Source: Pirellulales bacterium
GTDB taxonomy: Bacteria; Planctomycetota; Planctomycetia; Pirellulales; Lacipirellulaceae
Assembly: GCA_022841705.1 (NCBI GenBank)
Contig: JALHQZ010000004.1
Location: 186,001 to 250,000, forward strand
Direction: 5' to 3'
DNA: 64,000 bases
Position 1 is the stretch's first letter. Each line of letters starts with the position of its first letter. The notes under the pieces are model-generated. The model saw only the letters and a list, made by a program, of their open reading frames with translations, ran no database searches and had not been told where the DNA came from. Below, piece by piece: positions 1 to 9,192 of this stretch. The position numbers were made by a program, and so were the translations under genes.

Positions 1-895
1 TGCGGCGGGAACTGCTGGTGAGCATTTTTAATGTCACGCCGCAGTAGCTGCCGACGATTCGCGCCAGTTCCGCCAGCGGCAAACTCGGCTCAGCGCTCCG
101 CTCGGCGAGGATGTTGCGAACCAGCGTCACCGTCACCGGTTGCCGACCGCGGCACGCCGCCGTGAGCCGCGTGGCGACTTGGAAAATCTCACCCGCATCA
201 CCCGAAAGCTCCGCGGCCAACAGTTCCACCGCCGCCACTTCGTAGGGCCAGCCGATCGCTTGAAATGTCCGTACGATCAACTCCGCCCGCGCGGCGCGCT
301 GAAGCCGGGCGAGTTCCACGGTTAGCCCACCCGCGAATCGGCTGAGTACCGGCCGCGTAAAGCCCACCGCTTGCACCAGCGGTTTGGTGGCGGTCGCCAG
401 CAGCACGCCGCCCGCAGTCGCCAGCGCATCGAGCAGCATCGCCAGTTCGTGCTGGAGGTAGTCCGCCTGGGATAGCCGATCGAGGTCTTCGATCACCACC
501 AGCTGGCAACTTCGAAGTTCATTCCGCACCGCGGCGGTGCGCTGATCGCCCATCGCATCAGAGAACTGGCGGTGGAAATCACTCGCCGTCAGGTAGGCGA
601 CCTTGTCGGCGCCAAACTTCGCGTGCCACAGTTCGGCGACCCCGCGGGCCAAATGCGTTTTGCCGCAGCCGGTCGGGCCAAGCAGGAGCAGCGGCGCCCG
701 ACGGGCCAGCCATTCGCGCTCTTCTGGCGATTCGACGGCCGCGAGAAACTTGCCGATCACCCCGGCGACGAGCGTGTTCTCTTGGCCGGCGATAAAACCG
801 TCGATGACCGGCCCTTGTGTTGGCTTTGGGGCCGACTTTTGAGCCCCCGCAAAGCGTCTTCCTCGCAGCGGCAGAGTGACGACGCCGGTGGGCAT
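1..895 (-). CDS. DnaA-like replication initiator ATPase, 3' end cut by the window edge
   Basis: ATP-dependent origin-binding initiator or close relative. The 298 visible residues contain Walker A GPTGCGKTH (about 73-81), a Walker B-like LVVIEDLDRL (132-141), a sensor strand GVLLATATKP and the SRFAGGL arginine-finger region (185-191). The helical domain IV begins near the cut, ending in GVTLKMLTSSSR, which resembles the DNA-binding signature of DnaA. Only about 33 residues precede the start of the AAA domain (FIAGQEN), so domain I (helicase loading and self-association) and the linker II are missing. The start at 893-895 is the first ATG before the conserved region; no strong ribosome binding site is visible. 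It lies 105 bp downstream of the cysteine desulfurase on the same strand. The family is clear; whether it is the main DnaA or a paralogue cannot be told here. Confidence 0.85.
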   Translation of the reverse strand, partial: MPTGVVTLPLRGRRFAGAQKSAPKPTQGPVIDGFIAGQENTLVAGVIGKFLAAVESPEEREWLARRAPLLLLGPTGCGKTHLARGVAELWHAKFGADKVAYLTASDFHRQFSDAMGDQRTAAVRNELRSCQLVVIEDLDRLSQADYLQHELAMLLDALATAGGVLLATATKPLVQAVGFTRPVLSRFAGGLTVELARLQRAARAELIVRTFQAIGWPYEVAAVELLAAELSGDAGEIFQVATRLTAACRGRQPVTVTLVRNILAERSAEPSLPLAELARIVGSYCGVTLKMLTSSSRR

Positions 896-1000
896 GAGGA
901 GGCTCGAAATACGGGGAAAATCGCGGAAAACGGCCGCTTTTGGCCAGTCCCGGATTCTACCCGATTTGCCCCGCTTCCGTTAGCCGCCAAGCCCCTTTTT

Positions 1001-2137
1001 CTAGGGACTTTTCTCGCGTCGTAAGTGCTTGCAGGTCAACGAGATGCGCTTCGCGGCTTCCTCAATCTCCGCCGCTGTGGTGCCCGTCCCCAAACTGAAC
1101 CGCAATGAGCCCTGAATTTGCGCCTCAGGCAGCCCCATCGCCAGCAGCACCGGCGACGGTTCGCTCGACCCGCTAGCGCACGCCGACCCGGTGGAACAGG
1201 CAATCCCGGCAAGATCGAGGGCCACATGCAACTGCTGCCGATCGAACCCCACGAAGGCAATGTTCGCCGTGTGCGGCAACCGCGGCGCCTCGCGGCCGAT
1301 CACCACCGCTTCGGGCACGCTGGTGGTGATGCGCTGTTCGAACTCATCGCGCAGCGTTTGCAGTCGCACTTCGCGCTCGGAAGATTCGCCGTGCCACGCT
1401 TCGAGCGCCGCGCCCATTCCCACCGCGAGCGCTACCGCAGCGGTGCCGGGGCGTTCGTACCCCGCTTGCCCCACCAACAGCGGCGCGAGTTCAACGCCCC
1501 GCCGCACCACTAGCGCGCCGATCCCCACCGGCCCGTGGAATTTGTGCGCCGTGAAGGTCATCGCTGCGAGGCCAAGCTCGCGGAACGAGACGGGCAGTTT
1601 GCCCACCACCTGTGTGGCGTCGCTGTGCAGCGGCACGCCGTGGGCTGCGCACGCCGCCGCGATTTCCGAAATCGGTTGCAGCACGCCGGTTTCGTTGTTG
1701 CCGAGCATCACGCTGACCAGCCCGGCGCCGGCAATCATGGCATCCTGAAACTGGGTCCGCCCGGAGGAATCGACCGGCAACCGCTGAACGTCGTGCCCGG
1801 CAAGTTTAAGTTGATTCGCGACCGCTTCCACGCTTGGATGTTCGATCGATGAAATGACGAGCCGCTTCCGCTCGGCACCCAACAGCCCGCGGAGCGCCAG
1901 ATTGTTCGACTCCGTCCCGCCACTGGTGAAAATCAACCGATCATCCGGCCCCGCGCCCACGAGTTCCAATAACCGTTCGCGCACCGCTTCGAGCTCCCGC
2001 CGCGCCGCCCGCCCCGCCGCATGTTGGCTCGCCGCGTTCCCCACGAGCCGCAGTTGGCAGTCGCGCATCGCGTCGGCCACCGCCGGTAGGATCGGCGTGG
2101 TGGCGTTGTGGTCGAGATAGATCGAAGCAGCGGGCAT
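1001..2137 (-). CDS. cysteine desulfurase, NifS/IscS family
   Basis: Pyridoxal-phosphate enzyme that takes sulfur from L-cysteine as a persulfide for Fe-S cluster or thio-modification pathways, giving alanine. The 378-residue product starts MPAASIYLDHNATTP, the classic N-terminal signature. The PLP lysine sits in TAHKFHGPVG (K about 199) and the active-site cysteine in STGSACASG (C about 320). An upstream in-frame ATG at 2192-2194 would add 19 residues that do not belong to the family, so the start at 2137 is chosen. No scaffold (iscU) or regulator (iscR) gene is adjacent, so the NifS, IscS or SufS subtype is not settled. The length is normal for the family. Confidence 0.93.
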   Translation of the reverse strand: MPAASIYLDHNATTPILPAVADAMRDCQLRLVGNAASQHAAGRAARRELEAVRERLLELVGAGPDDRLIFTSGGTESNNLALRGLLGAERKRLVISSIEHPSVEAVANQLKLAGHDVQRLPVDSSGRTQFQDAMIAGAGLVSVMLGNNETGVLQPISEIAAACAAHGVPLHSDATQVVGKLPVSFRELGLAAMTFTAHKFHGPVGIGALVVRRGVELAPLLVGQAGYERPGTAAVALAVGMGAALEAWHGESSEREVRLQTLRDEFEQRITTSVPEAVVIGREAPRLPHTANIAFVGFDRQQLHVALDLAGIACSTGSACASGSSEPSPVLLAMGLPEAQIQGSLRFSLGTGTTAAEIEEAAKRISLTCKHLRREKSP

Positions 2138-2316
2138 GTAGCCGATTATAAACCGCCAGCACCCAACGTGTGCTAGCAGTCGCTTTCCACCCATATTCCC
2201 TGCGGCGAACCAGTAACTTTTGCCGATTTATCGCAGAGGCCTAACTTTCTGCGCGGCGTCACGTCAATGGTGCCGATTAGGAAAGAGAGTCCACTTTTCT
2301 CGTCGGGAAGCTCATC

Positions 2317-3339
2317 ATGCCGTCGCCGCTAGCAACCATCGCCTTCGTGCCGCGGGAAGTGTTTAGCACCACGCAGCGGTCGCTCGAACGCTTGCTCGCC
2401 GTCACAACCGAACCGTACGAACTCGTCGTGATCGACGGTGGTTCGCCCCCCGAAGTCGCCGCGTACCTGGCGACCCAATCGCGCCAGCACGGGTTCACGC
2501 TGCTCCGCACCGATCAAATTCTCACGCCCAACCAAGCCCGCAACTTGGCGCTCACGCAGGTGCGCACCAAGTACGTAGTGTTCGTTGATAACGACGTGCT
2601 GCCCACCGCCGGTTGGCTCGAAGCGCTTGTCACCTGCGCGGAAGAAACCGGCGCCTGGGTCGTTGGCCCCAAGTATTTCGAGCACGAACCCGAAGGGGTG
2701 AAGCTGCATATGTACGGCGGCGAGTGCCGGATCGATTTCGATAAGCGCGGCCGCCGCACCTACGTCGAACGGCATCACCTGGCCCACAAACTCGAAGCCG
2801 AAGTGGCCGAATCCCTTGAGCGCCGCGAGACGGAACTAATCGAATTCCACACTGTGCTCGTTGCGATGGACGCCTTCCGCACACTCGGCCCGCTTGACGA
2901 AAAGTTCCTCTCGAACGCCGAACATGGTGACCTCTGCCTCGCCGTCCGCGCCGCGGGGCACACTGTGTACCTCGAGCCAACGTCTGAAATCACCTACGTT
3001 CCGCCGCGCGAACTCACGGCCGCCGACCGGGCATATTTCAACCTGCGCTGGAGCCAAGCCTGGCAGCAGGCCACCCTCGACCGGATGAACGAAAAGTACG
3101 GCCTCGACCCCCGCGCCGTCCACAACCGCATCTCCCGCAGTTGGGTTTCGGGCCACCGCCGCTACGCGCTCGATTGGATGTGGAAGCTAAAACGAAAAGT
3201 CGGCGCCGGCCCAGCCCGCAAACTCGAAAAATGGGTGATCGGGCCCATTGAAAACCGCGTGAACCAGTGGCGTTATCCCCGCGCGAAGTACGGCTCCCCA
3301 CAAGCGCCGACCGTGCGTGTCGTGAATCAAGCTGCATAA
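2317..3339 (+). CDS. family 2 glycosyltransferase (GT-A fold)
   Basis: Predicted cytoplasmic nucleotide-sugar transferase acting on a surface glycan. The 340-residue protein has the GT-A beginning (VTTEPYELVVIDGGS, about 29-43) and an acidic VDNDVLP (about 90-96) in place of the usual DxD. The C-terminus is basic with no membrane segment. A GGAAG ribosome binding site lies just before the ATG. It is followed after 94 bp by the HD-like gene and a second GT2 on the same strand, suggesting one glycan locus. Donor and acceptor are unknown. Confidence 0.85.
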   Translation: MPSPLATIAFVPREVFSTTQRSLERLLAVTTEPYELVVIDGGSPPEVAAYLATQSRQHGFTLLRTDQILTPNQARNLALTQVRTKYVVFVDNDVLPTAGWLEALVTCAEETGAWVVGPKYFEHEPEGVKLHMYGGECRIDFDKRGRRTYVERHHLAHKLEAEVAESLERRETELIEFHTVLVAMDAFRTLGPLDEKFLSNAEHGDLCLAVRAAGHTVYLEPTSEITYVPPRELTAADRAYFNLRWSQAWQQATLDRMNEKYGLDPRAVHNRISRSWVSGHRRYALDWMWKLKRKVGAGPARKLEKWVIGPIENRVNQWRYPRAKYGSPQAPTVRVVNQAA

Positions 3340-3433
3340 GTGTTTCGTTAGTTGTTAGTGGTCAGTTGCTAAGAATTTCTATTGCTGCATCCAGCTGCCA
3401 ATTAACAACTAACCACTGACATTTAACCACCGC

Positions 3434-4174
3434 ATGACCGCGCAAACCAACATCCAGCTTTACGCCCAGTTGATCGACGCCAACTGGTCGGCGGCCGAGT
3501 TGGCTCTCGTGCGCGCGGCGTACGATCAGGCGACACAGCTCTTTGCGGGCTGTTTTCGCGCGAGTGGCCGGCCGTTCGTCTGCCATCTGGTGGGCACGGC
3601 GAGTCTGCTGGCCGCGTGGCGCCAACCGCCAGCGGTGGTCGCGGCGGGGCTATTGCACTCGGCGTATTTGTATGGGGACTTCGCCGATGGTGCGAGGCGT
3701 ACGAAATCTGCGCATCGCACGCGACTCACTGCCGCGGTGGGAGCGCCGACCGAATCGCTCGTATTTGACTTCTGCCAAGCGAGACGTGAAGACGGGTTCA
3801 CGCGGTGGCTCGCCGAACCGCACAACGTCTCTAGCGCTGACCACCCCTCCGCAATTCTGCTGCTCGCCGATTTGGCCGACGACTGCGCCGGCGGCGAACC
3901 CTGTTACGCGCCGCATAAACAGTACGAAGCAGGTTTGCCGTGGGAACCGGCCGCGCGGGCGCAAGCGGTCGAGCTCGCCCAGGTCGTCCTTGGTTCCGTC
4001 GCTGCGAACGAACTGCAAGCGCGCTTCGCGGCGCTCGATACGCTCAAGATTCCAGCCGCTCTGCAATCGTCGCGCAGCGGGTTTCAGCGGATGGCGAAAC
4101 CGTCAAAATGGCGGCGAATTACACAGCGCTTGGGCAATTTGTTACCACTAATTCAACCAGAATCAGGTGTGTGA
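3434..4174 (+). CDS. HD-like protein, DUF6817-type, degenerate metal site
   Basis: A 246-residue protein resembling the HD fold of RelA/SpoT-like proteins, most like the family I know as DUF6817. It has a first histidine in FVCHLVGTASLLAAW (about 49-63) and LLHSAY (about 75-80) where active enzymes have HD. The aspartate is replaced by serine, so hydrolysis through the usual metal pair is doubtful. No synthetase domain is present. The stop codon TGA (4172-4174) shares one base with the ATG of the next glycosyltransferase, showing translational coupling. Position between two glycosyltransferases suggests a role in glycan assembly or its control. Function is unknown. Confidence 0.75.
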   Translation: MTAQTNIQLYAQLIDANWSAAELALVRAAYDQATQLFAGCFRASGRPFVCHLVGTASLLAAWRQPPAVVAAGLLHSAYLYGDFADGARRTKSAHRTRLTAAVGAPTESLVFDFCQARREDGFTRWLAEPHNVSSADHPSAILLLADLADDCAGGEPCYAPHKQYEAGLPWEPAARAQAVELAQVVLGSVAANELQARFAALDTLKIPAALQSSRSGFQRMAKPSKWRRITQRLGNLLPLIQPESGV

Positions 4175-5157
4175 TGGGGCAGAACACTCGATTTACTCAG
4201 CATCGATTCGAGGCATTTGAGTCCGGCGTCGCTGTGGTGATTCCGGTCTACAATCGCCGGCGGACGCTGCTGGAAACGTTGCCGTACGTGCTGCGGCAAT
4301 CGCTTGCCCCCGAGTGCGTGGTGGTGGTGGATGACGGCTCGACCGACGGCGGCGCCGAGGCGGCCGAGGCCTGGTTCGAGCGCAATTCGCCCGCGTTCGA
4401 GTGGCGCGTGCTGCGGCAGTCCCACGCTTCCGCGGCCAGTGCGCGTGACCGGGGATTCGCACAAATCAAGCACGTGCCGTTGGTGGCGTTCCTCGATTCG
4501 GACGATCACTGGCCCGTCGATTTCTTGGCTCGCACGGCGCGAGTGCTGCAGGAAAATCCGCATGCCGTGGCGGTGAGCGCCGATCGACTCTTCCTAACTG
4601 CAGACGAAGAACCGCTCGAGGCGGATGACCTGCGAGAGATGATCGCGCGCCCCGTGGAATGGTTCTTCGAACGTGGCGCGGGCGTGGCCTCCTGCTCGCT
4701 CTTTCGTACCGCGGCCATCGAGTTCGTCGGCGGCTGGAGCGGCCAGCGCACTACCAGCGAAGACACGTTTCTTTTCACCGCGATCGCGCAGGCCGGCGCT
4801 TGGCTGCACGCCCCCGGCGAACCGGTGCGCTTCTATCTCGGCTCGGCCGAAGCGCGTGACGAAGAGACCAACCTTAGCTGCCGCCACGCCGACCGGCACC
4901 TGCTGTGGGCCCGCGATTACGAAGAGCTGTACACCGAAATCGCCGCCCGCGACCCGCATTTTCCGCTGCCAAGTTTGCACGAAGCCCTCGCCTACCGCTG
5001 GACCGCCGCTGCGAAGCAGCTCCTCAAGCTGGGCCGCGCCGAAGAAGCCCGCGCCGCCGTCAACCGCGCGCTGTACTGGCGGCCCACTTCACTCCGCGCG
5101 TGGCGGCACCGAATTGGGATGTCGCTAAAAGCGCCGGGCGCTCGCGCTGCGGCGTGA
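4174..5157 (+). CDS. family 2 glycosyltransferase with C-terminal helical tail
   Basis: A 327-residue GT-A glycosyltransferase. Evidence is VVIPVYNRRRTLLETL near the N-terminus, VVVDDGSTDGG (about 50-60) for nucleotide binding and FLDSDDHWP (about 105-113), a DxD-type metal site. The C-terminal part (about 270-320) looks TPR-like (KLGRAEEARAAVNRAL). The reading frame is open upstream to 3940, but that stretch overlaps the HD-like gene; the ATG at 4174, sharing one base with its stop, is the natural start. It probably acts in the same glycan pathway as the two preceding genes. Confidence 0.87.
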   Translation: MGQNTRFTQHRFEAFESGVAVVIPVYNRRRTLLETLPYVLRQSLAPECVVVVDDGSTDGGAEAAEAWFERNSPAFEWRVLRQSHASAASARDRGFAQIKHVPLVAFLDSDDHWPVDFLARTARVLQENPHAVAVSADRLFLTADEEPLEADDLREMIARPVEWFFERGAGVASCSLFRTAAIEFVGGWSGQRTTSEDTFLFTAIAQAGAWLHAPGEPVRFYLGSAEARDEETNLSCRHADRHLLWARDYEELYTEIAARDPHFPLPSLHEALAYRWTAAAKQLLKLGRAEEARAAVNRALYWRPTSLRAWRHRIGMSLKAPGARAAA

Positions 5158-5196
5158 AGCGCGGGACGGCGACGCTCCACGGAGCCCGTACTGGGA

Positions 5197-5919
5197 TCAA
5201 GTGAAACGCTTCGCAACCGGACCAAACGCCAATTCGCTTAGCTGCCGAAGCGATTCGGGTTCTAAAGTAAACGATGGCTTGGGAGCAATAATCTTGCTTT
5301 GCCCACATTGTGGACAAACGGCGGTCTGTCCGGAACCGTCGTCATCTTCATCAGTCCACTGGATGATCTGAGACGGCGGAAAAATTGCACAACAATAGTA
5401 GCAGCCGCAGATTGGGGATTCGAGAAGCTCCTCGCGATGAAACTGCTCGGCGATGTAGGGGTCAACTTCTCCGTTGACTCCCCAGAGGTTTGCGCTGGCA
5501 GCGGCTACCACTGACTTGATGTCGTTGCATCCTGACATTGGGTGTCCAGTTACCATCAACTTGTCGCTGAAAACTATCAAGTATGCGAATCGGATGTTCT
5601 TGATCCCAATGCCCCAATTAGGAAAGTGACGAAGGACTTCCATCATGTCCTGAAACCATGCTGGGGAAAGAACTTTGCGATTGCAAATTTCCATGTAATG
5701 GTAGAGATCGTCATTGTATTGGTCATCGACCAAAAACATGTCGCACTCGAATGGGTTGGCGTCCGGGTATGGGTCGTCGTCTGGATAAGTGACGCCATGT
5801 TTTCGGCAAGCAGCGAGAATCGCTTGCCGGACTTTATTGAAAGTCTTGTAGGACGTTGCACCATGCGGATTCGGGTTGGGCACGCAATCCGCATTGTAGT
5901 GTTCGACAACGATCTTCAT
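5197..5919 (-). CDS. uncharacterised protein with C-terminal zinc ribbon
   Basis: A 240-residue protein. The C-terminal part has two CxxC knuckles (C173/C176 in CGCYYC and C202/C205 in CPQCG) separated by an acidic loop after QIIQWTDEDDDG. This arrangement is seen in small proteins annotated as cytoplasmic proteins of unknown function, often near polymorphic-toxin immunity genes. The N-terminal 165 residues have no domain I recognise. GC content is visibly lower than in neighbouring genes and the gene runs opposite to the glycosyltransferases, consistent with recent acquisition. No toxin gene is adjacent. Confidence 0.75.
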   Translation of the reverse strand: MKIVVEHYNADCVPNPNPHGATSYKTFNKVRQAILAACRKHGVTYPDDDPYPDANPFECDMFLVDDQYNDDLYHYMEICNRKVLSPAWFQDMMEVLRHFPNWGIGIKNIRFAYLIVFSDKLMVTGHPMSGCNDIKSVVAAASANLWGVNGEVDPYIAEQFHREELLESPICGCYYCCAIFPPSQIIQWTDEDDDGSGQTAVCPQCGQSKIIAPKPSFTLEPESLRQLSELAFGPVAKRFT

Positions 5920-6035
5920 CGCAGCACGATCCGATTAGCAACAAAAACCAGGGGAACGATCTAGAAGATTGTATTTCGCAGCAGGGTTGGATGCTATGCT
6001 CATGGTAGTGCGCTCATTGCCCGCGAATTTGGCCT

Positions 6036-7427
<1,392 letters not shown>

Positions 7428-7556
7428 GCTGGGCGAACTCGAATATGGTGAATATTGCTAACCTGAGAAATTATATCACATTTCGGATCAGAATGCACAT
7501 CACTCGAATCGCCGTAAATGATTGCATTATCAGCACTTACATCGCCTGGTCGAGCT

Positions 7557-7572
7557 TGGCATCGCCATTGCT
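7557..7572 (+). promoter_or_regulatory. sigma-54 (-24/-12) promoter
   Basis: The 16 bases TGGCATCGCCATTGCT match the sigma-54 consensus, with GG at 7558-7559, GC at 7570-7571 and the required spacing of 12 between them. Only the -24 element's C at position 6 deviates. Transcription would start near 7583, about 45 bases before the small membrane protein gene. The divergent sigma-54 activator is the obvious regulator. Upstream 7440-7530 is AT-rich compared with the window and could hold activator or bending-protein sites. Confidence 0.72.
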
Positions 7573-7577
7573 TTAGA

Positions 7578-7601
7578 GGGGCCTTCCAAATTGAAGGCCC
7601 C
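7578..7601. repeat. 9-bp perfect inverted repeat at the predicted start of transcription
   Basis: GGGGCCTTC (7578-7586) and GAAGGCCCC (7593-7601) flank a six-base spacer, just downstream of the -12 element. It could be an operator or the base of a 5' leader hairpin. It is not followed by a T-run, so it is not a convincing terminator for the + strand. Confidence 0.55.
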
Positions 7602-7627
7602 TTCCACGTCAAAGCCGAGGTCATTCG

Positions 7628-7918
7628 ATGTTCCCGCCTTCCTCCGAAGAATCCGCCGCCCGTTGGTTCCGTCCGATCGCCGCCTTGGCGATTGGAGTCG
7701 TGCTCTTCGCCGCCTGTTGGGTGTGGCTCGAAGAAATCGCCGCCCCACGGTTCAGCACCGACGCGGCGCTGCGGCAGTTCGACACGCCCAAGGCGAGCGA
7801 GTCCTTGCGGCTGGTCGATCGCGGCCGGCAGATGCTCGACCACGCGTGGTGGGCAGTCGGCGTAATCGGCGTCGTTGCGATCGGCATCGCGCTCCTTCGC
7901 GTCCTCCGTCTCCGCTAG
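7628..7918 (+). CDS. small membrane protein with two transmembrane segments
   Basis: A 96-residue protein with hydrophobic segments at about 15-34 (IAALAIGVVLFAACWVWL) and 74-92 (WWAVGVIGVVAIGIALL), joined by a 40-residue polar loop. A GAGGT ribosome binding site precedes the ATG at good spacing. It is the first gene downstream of the sigma-54 promoter and is followed by the SPFH lipoprotein, so it probably acts at the envelope with it. I do not recognise the family; small Psp proteins such as PspB/PspG are only a loose analogy. Confidence 0.72.
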   Translation: MFPPSSEESAARWFRPIAALAIGVVLFAACWVWLEEIAAPRFSTDAALRQFDTPKASESLRLVDRGRQMLDHAWWAVGVIGVVAIGIALLRVLRLR

Positions 7919-7922
7919 TGAA

Positions 7923-7949
7923 ATCAGCCGCAGGGCGCTAGCCCCCGGT
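7923..7949. repeat. 27-nt repeat, left copy of an inverted pair
   Basis: This 27-nt sequence is the exact reverse complement of 9155-9181. The core CGCTAGC is near-palindromic and a related half (CCGGACGCTAGCG) follows at about 7963-7975. The two copies bracket the SPFH gene. It is REP-like; no transposase of the RAYT type is in the window. Confidence 0.8.
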
Positions 7950-8049
7950 TCAGCGCGCAAGAACCGGACGCTAGCGCGTGGCGGCGGATGTGCTTCCTCC
8001 GGCTTTAACCATTTGTGCGTTGGCGCCAAGCGCCAGAAAGGTTTCCCTC

Positions 8050-9066
8050 ATGCACCGCTTACTCAACTACTCACTCGCTCTTCCGCTGCTTCTTGCCATC
8101 GGCTGTCGCCCTTACGACAAGCCGGAGTTTGAAGAGATCGACACCAGCGAGACCGGCTTCTTGATTCCACTGGAAGGGGACACCGCCGAGCAAACCACCT
8201 TTGAATCGGAAGCGTATCTCAACCAGCAGAAGGTGGCCGCCAAGCGCGTGCAGATTCCGCACCGCTGGGTGCAGCTTGGCCGCACGATTGGCAATGGCGA
8301 GTGGATCGACACCGTGCGGCTGGTGAAGGTGGACCGGTCGCCGGTGACGCGCGAGTGGACCGCCGACGCCAACACCGGCACCGCTTCGACCAACCAAGCG
8401 ATTTGGATCGAAAGCCAAGATTCGGTCGGCTTCGCGGTGGGGTTCAACTGCACGGCCCACATCATCGAGCCCGACACAGCCAAGTTCCTCTACATGTATC
8501 GCAGCAAAAGTCTCGCGGAAATGATGGATAGCGAAGTTCGCGCTCGGGTGCAAAGCATCGCCGCCGAGGTGGCCGCTAAGTACCCGTTGGATGAGCTCCG
8601 CTCCCGCAAGCCGGAAATGATCGACGCGGTGCGGACTGGCGTGGTGCCGTTCTTCGCGGAGCGAGGAATTACTATCACTACCATCGGTATGTTCGGCGGG
8701 TTCACGTACCAGAACCCCAAGATTCAAGCCGCGATTGACGAAACGTTCGTCGCGCAGCAGCTCAAAGTAATCGCGGCCGCCAAACAGCAAGCCCAAGTGA
8801 AAGAGAATGAACGCCTGCAACTGGAGGCGGACGCCCAAGCCGCCAAGGTACGCACGATTGCCGAGGGGGAAGCGGACGCCATCGCCCAAGTGGCCAAAGC
8901 GACCGCCGCCGCCCAAGCCGACCCGTTGTTCATCGAGCTCCGCCGCTTGGAGGTCGAACAGCAGCGCGTACTGCGGTGGGACGGCAAGTACCCGTCGCAC
9001 ATCACGCAGTTCGGCGATGCCAAACCGAACCTGCTGCTGCAAATGGCGCCGCTGATGTCGCGCTAG
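8050..9066 (+). CDS. SPFH/band 7 (prohibitin-like) predicted lipoprotein
   Basis: A 338-residue protein starting MHRLLNYSLALPLLLAIGC, which reads as a lipoprotein signal ending in AIGC. The SPFH domain spans about 40-220, followed by a long charged alpha-helix rich in Ala, Gln, Lys and Glu (about 235-300, e.g. AAKQQAQVKENERLQLEADA), the usual oligomerisation coiled coil. An upstream in-frame ATG at 7978 is rejected because it would mask the signal. SPFH proteins form membrane microdomain scaffolds; in stress systems they accompany Psp-type responses. It is likely co-transcribed with the preceding small membrane gene from the sigma-54 promoter, although a REP-like repeat lies between them. Confidence 0.85.
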   Translation: MHRLLNYSLALPLLLAIGCRPYDKPEFEEIDTSETGFLIPLEGDTAEQTTFESEAYLNQQKVAAKRVQIPHRWVQLGRTIGNGEWIDTVRLVKVDRSPVTREWTADANTGTASTNQAIWIESQDSVGFAVGFNCTAHIIEPDTAKFLYMYRSKSLAEMMDSEVRARVQSIAAEVAAKYPLDELRSRKPEMIDAVRTGVVPFFAERGITITTIGMFGGFTYQNPKIQAAIDETFVAQQLKVIAAAKQQAQVKENERLQLEADAQAAKVRTIAEGEADAIAQVAKATAAAQADPLFIELRRLEVEQQRVLRWDGKYPSHITQFGDAKPNLLLQMAPLMSR

Positions 9067-9154
9067 TAAGCTCGCGCTCAGTTATAATGGGCTCATTAGC
9101 CGGCACGCGGCCGTTTTATCGGGTTACGCGGGTCCGGTCGCTACCAAACGACCG

Positions 9155-9181
9155 ACCGGGGGCTAGCGCCCTGCGGCTGAT
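9155..9181. repeat. 27-nt repeat, right copy of an inverted pair
   Basis: Exact reverse complement of 7923-7949. It ends only a few bases before the GAGAAG ribosome binding site of the polyferredoxin gene, so it would lie in that gene's 5' leader if transcription starts upstream of it. Confidence 0.8.
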
Positions 9182-9192
9182 CGAGAAGTCTG

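Noticed and set aside
3345..3430. TTAGTTGTTAGTGGTCAGT-like sequence and similar stretches at 46760-46800 and 61750-61790
   Set aside because: They share short TGGTCA/TTAGTT motifs but not a consistent structure, so they are not called as one repeat family.
7501..7575. Possible tRNA-like fold before the SPFH operon
   Set aside because: No acceptor stem or T-loop pattern; the sequence is explained by the sigma-54 promoter.
8071..9042. Antisense open frame opposite the SPFH gene
   Set aside because: No family match; the + strand product has an SPFH domain and a signal.
9083..9088. TATAAT upstream of the polyferredoxin gene
   Set aside because: No recognisable -35 element at 16-18 bases; kept only as a possibility.
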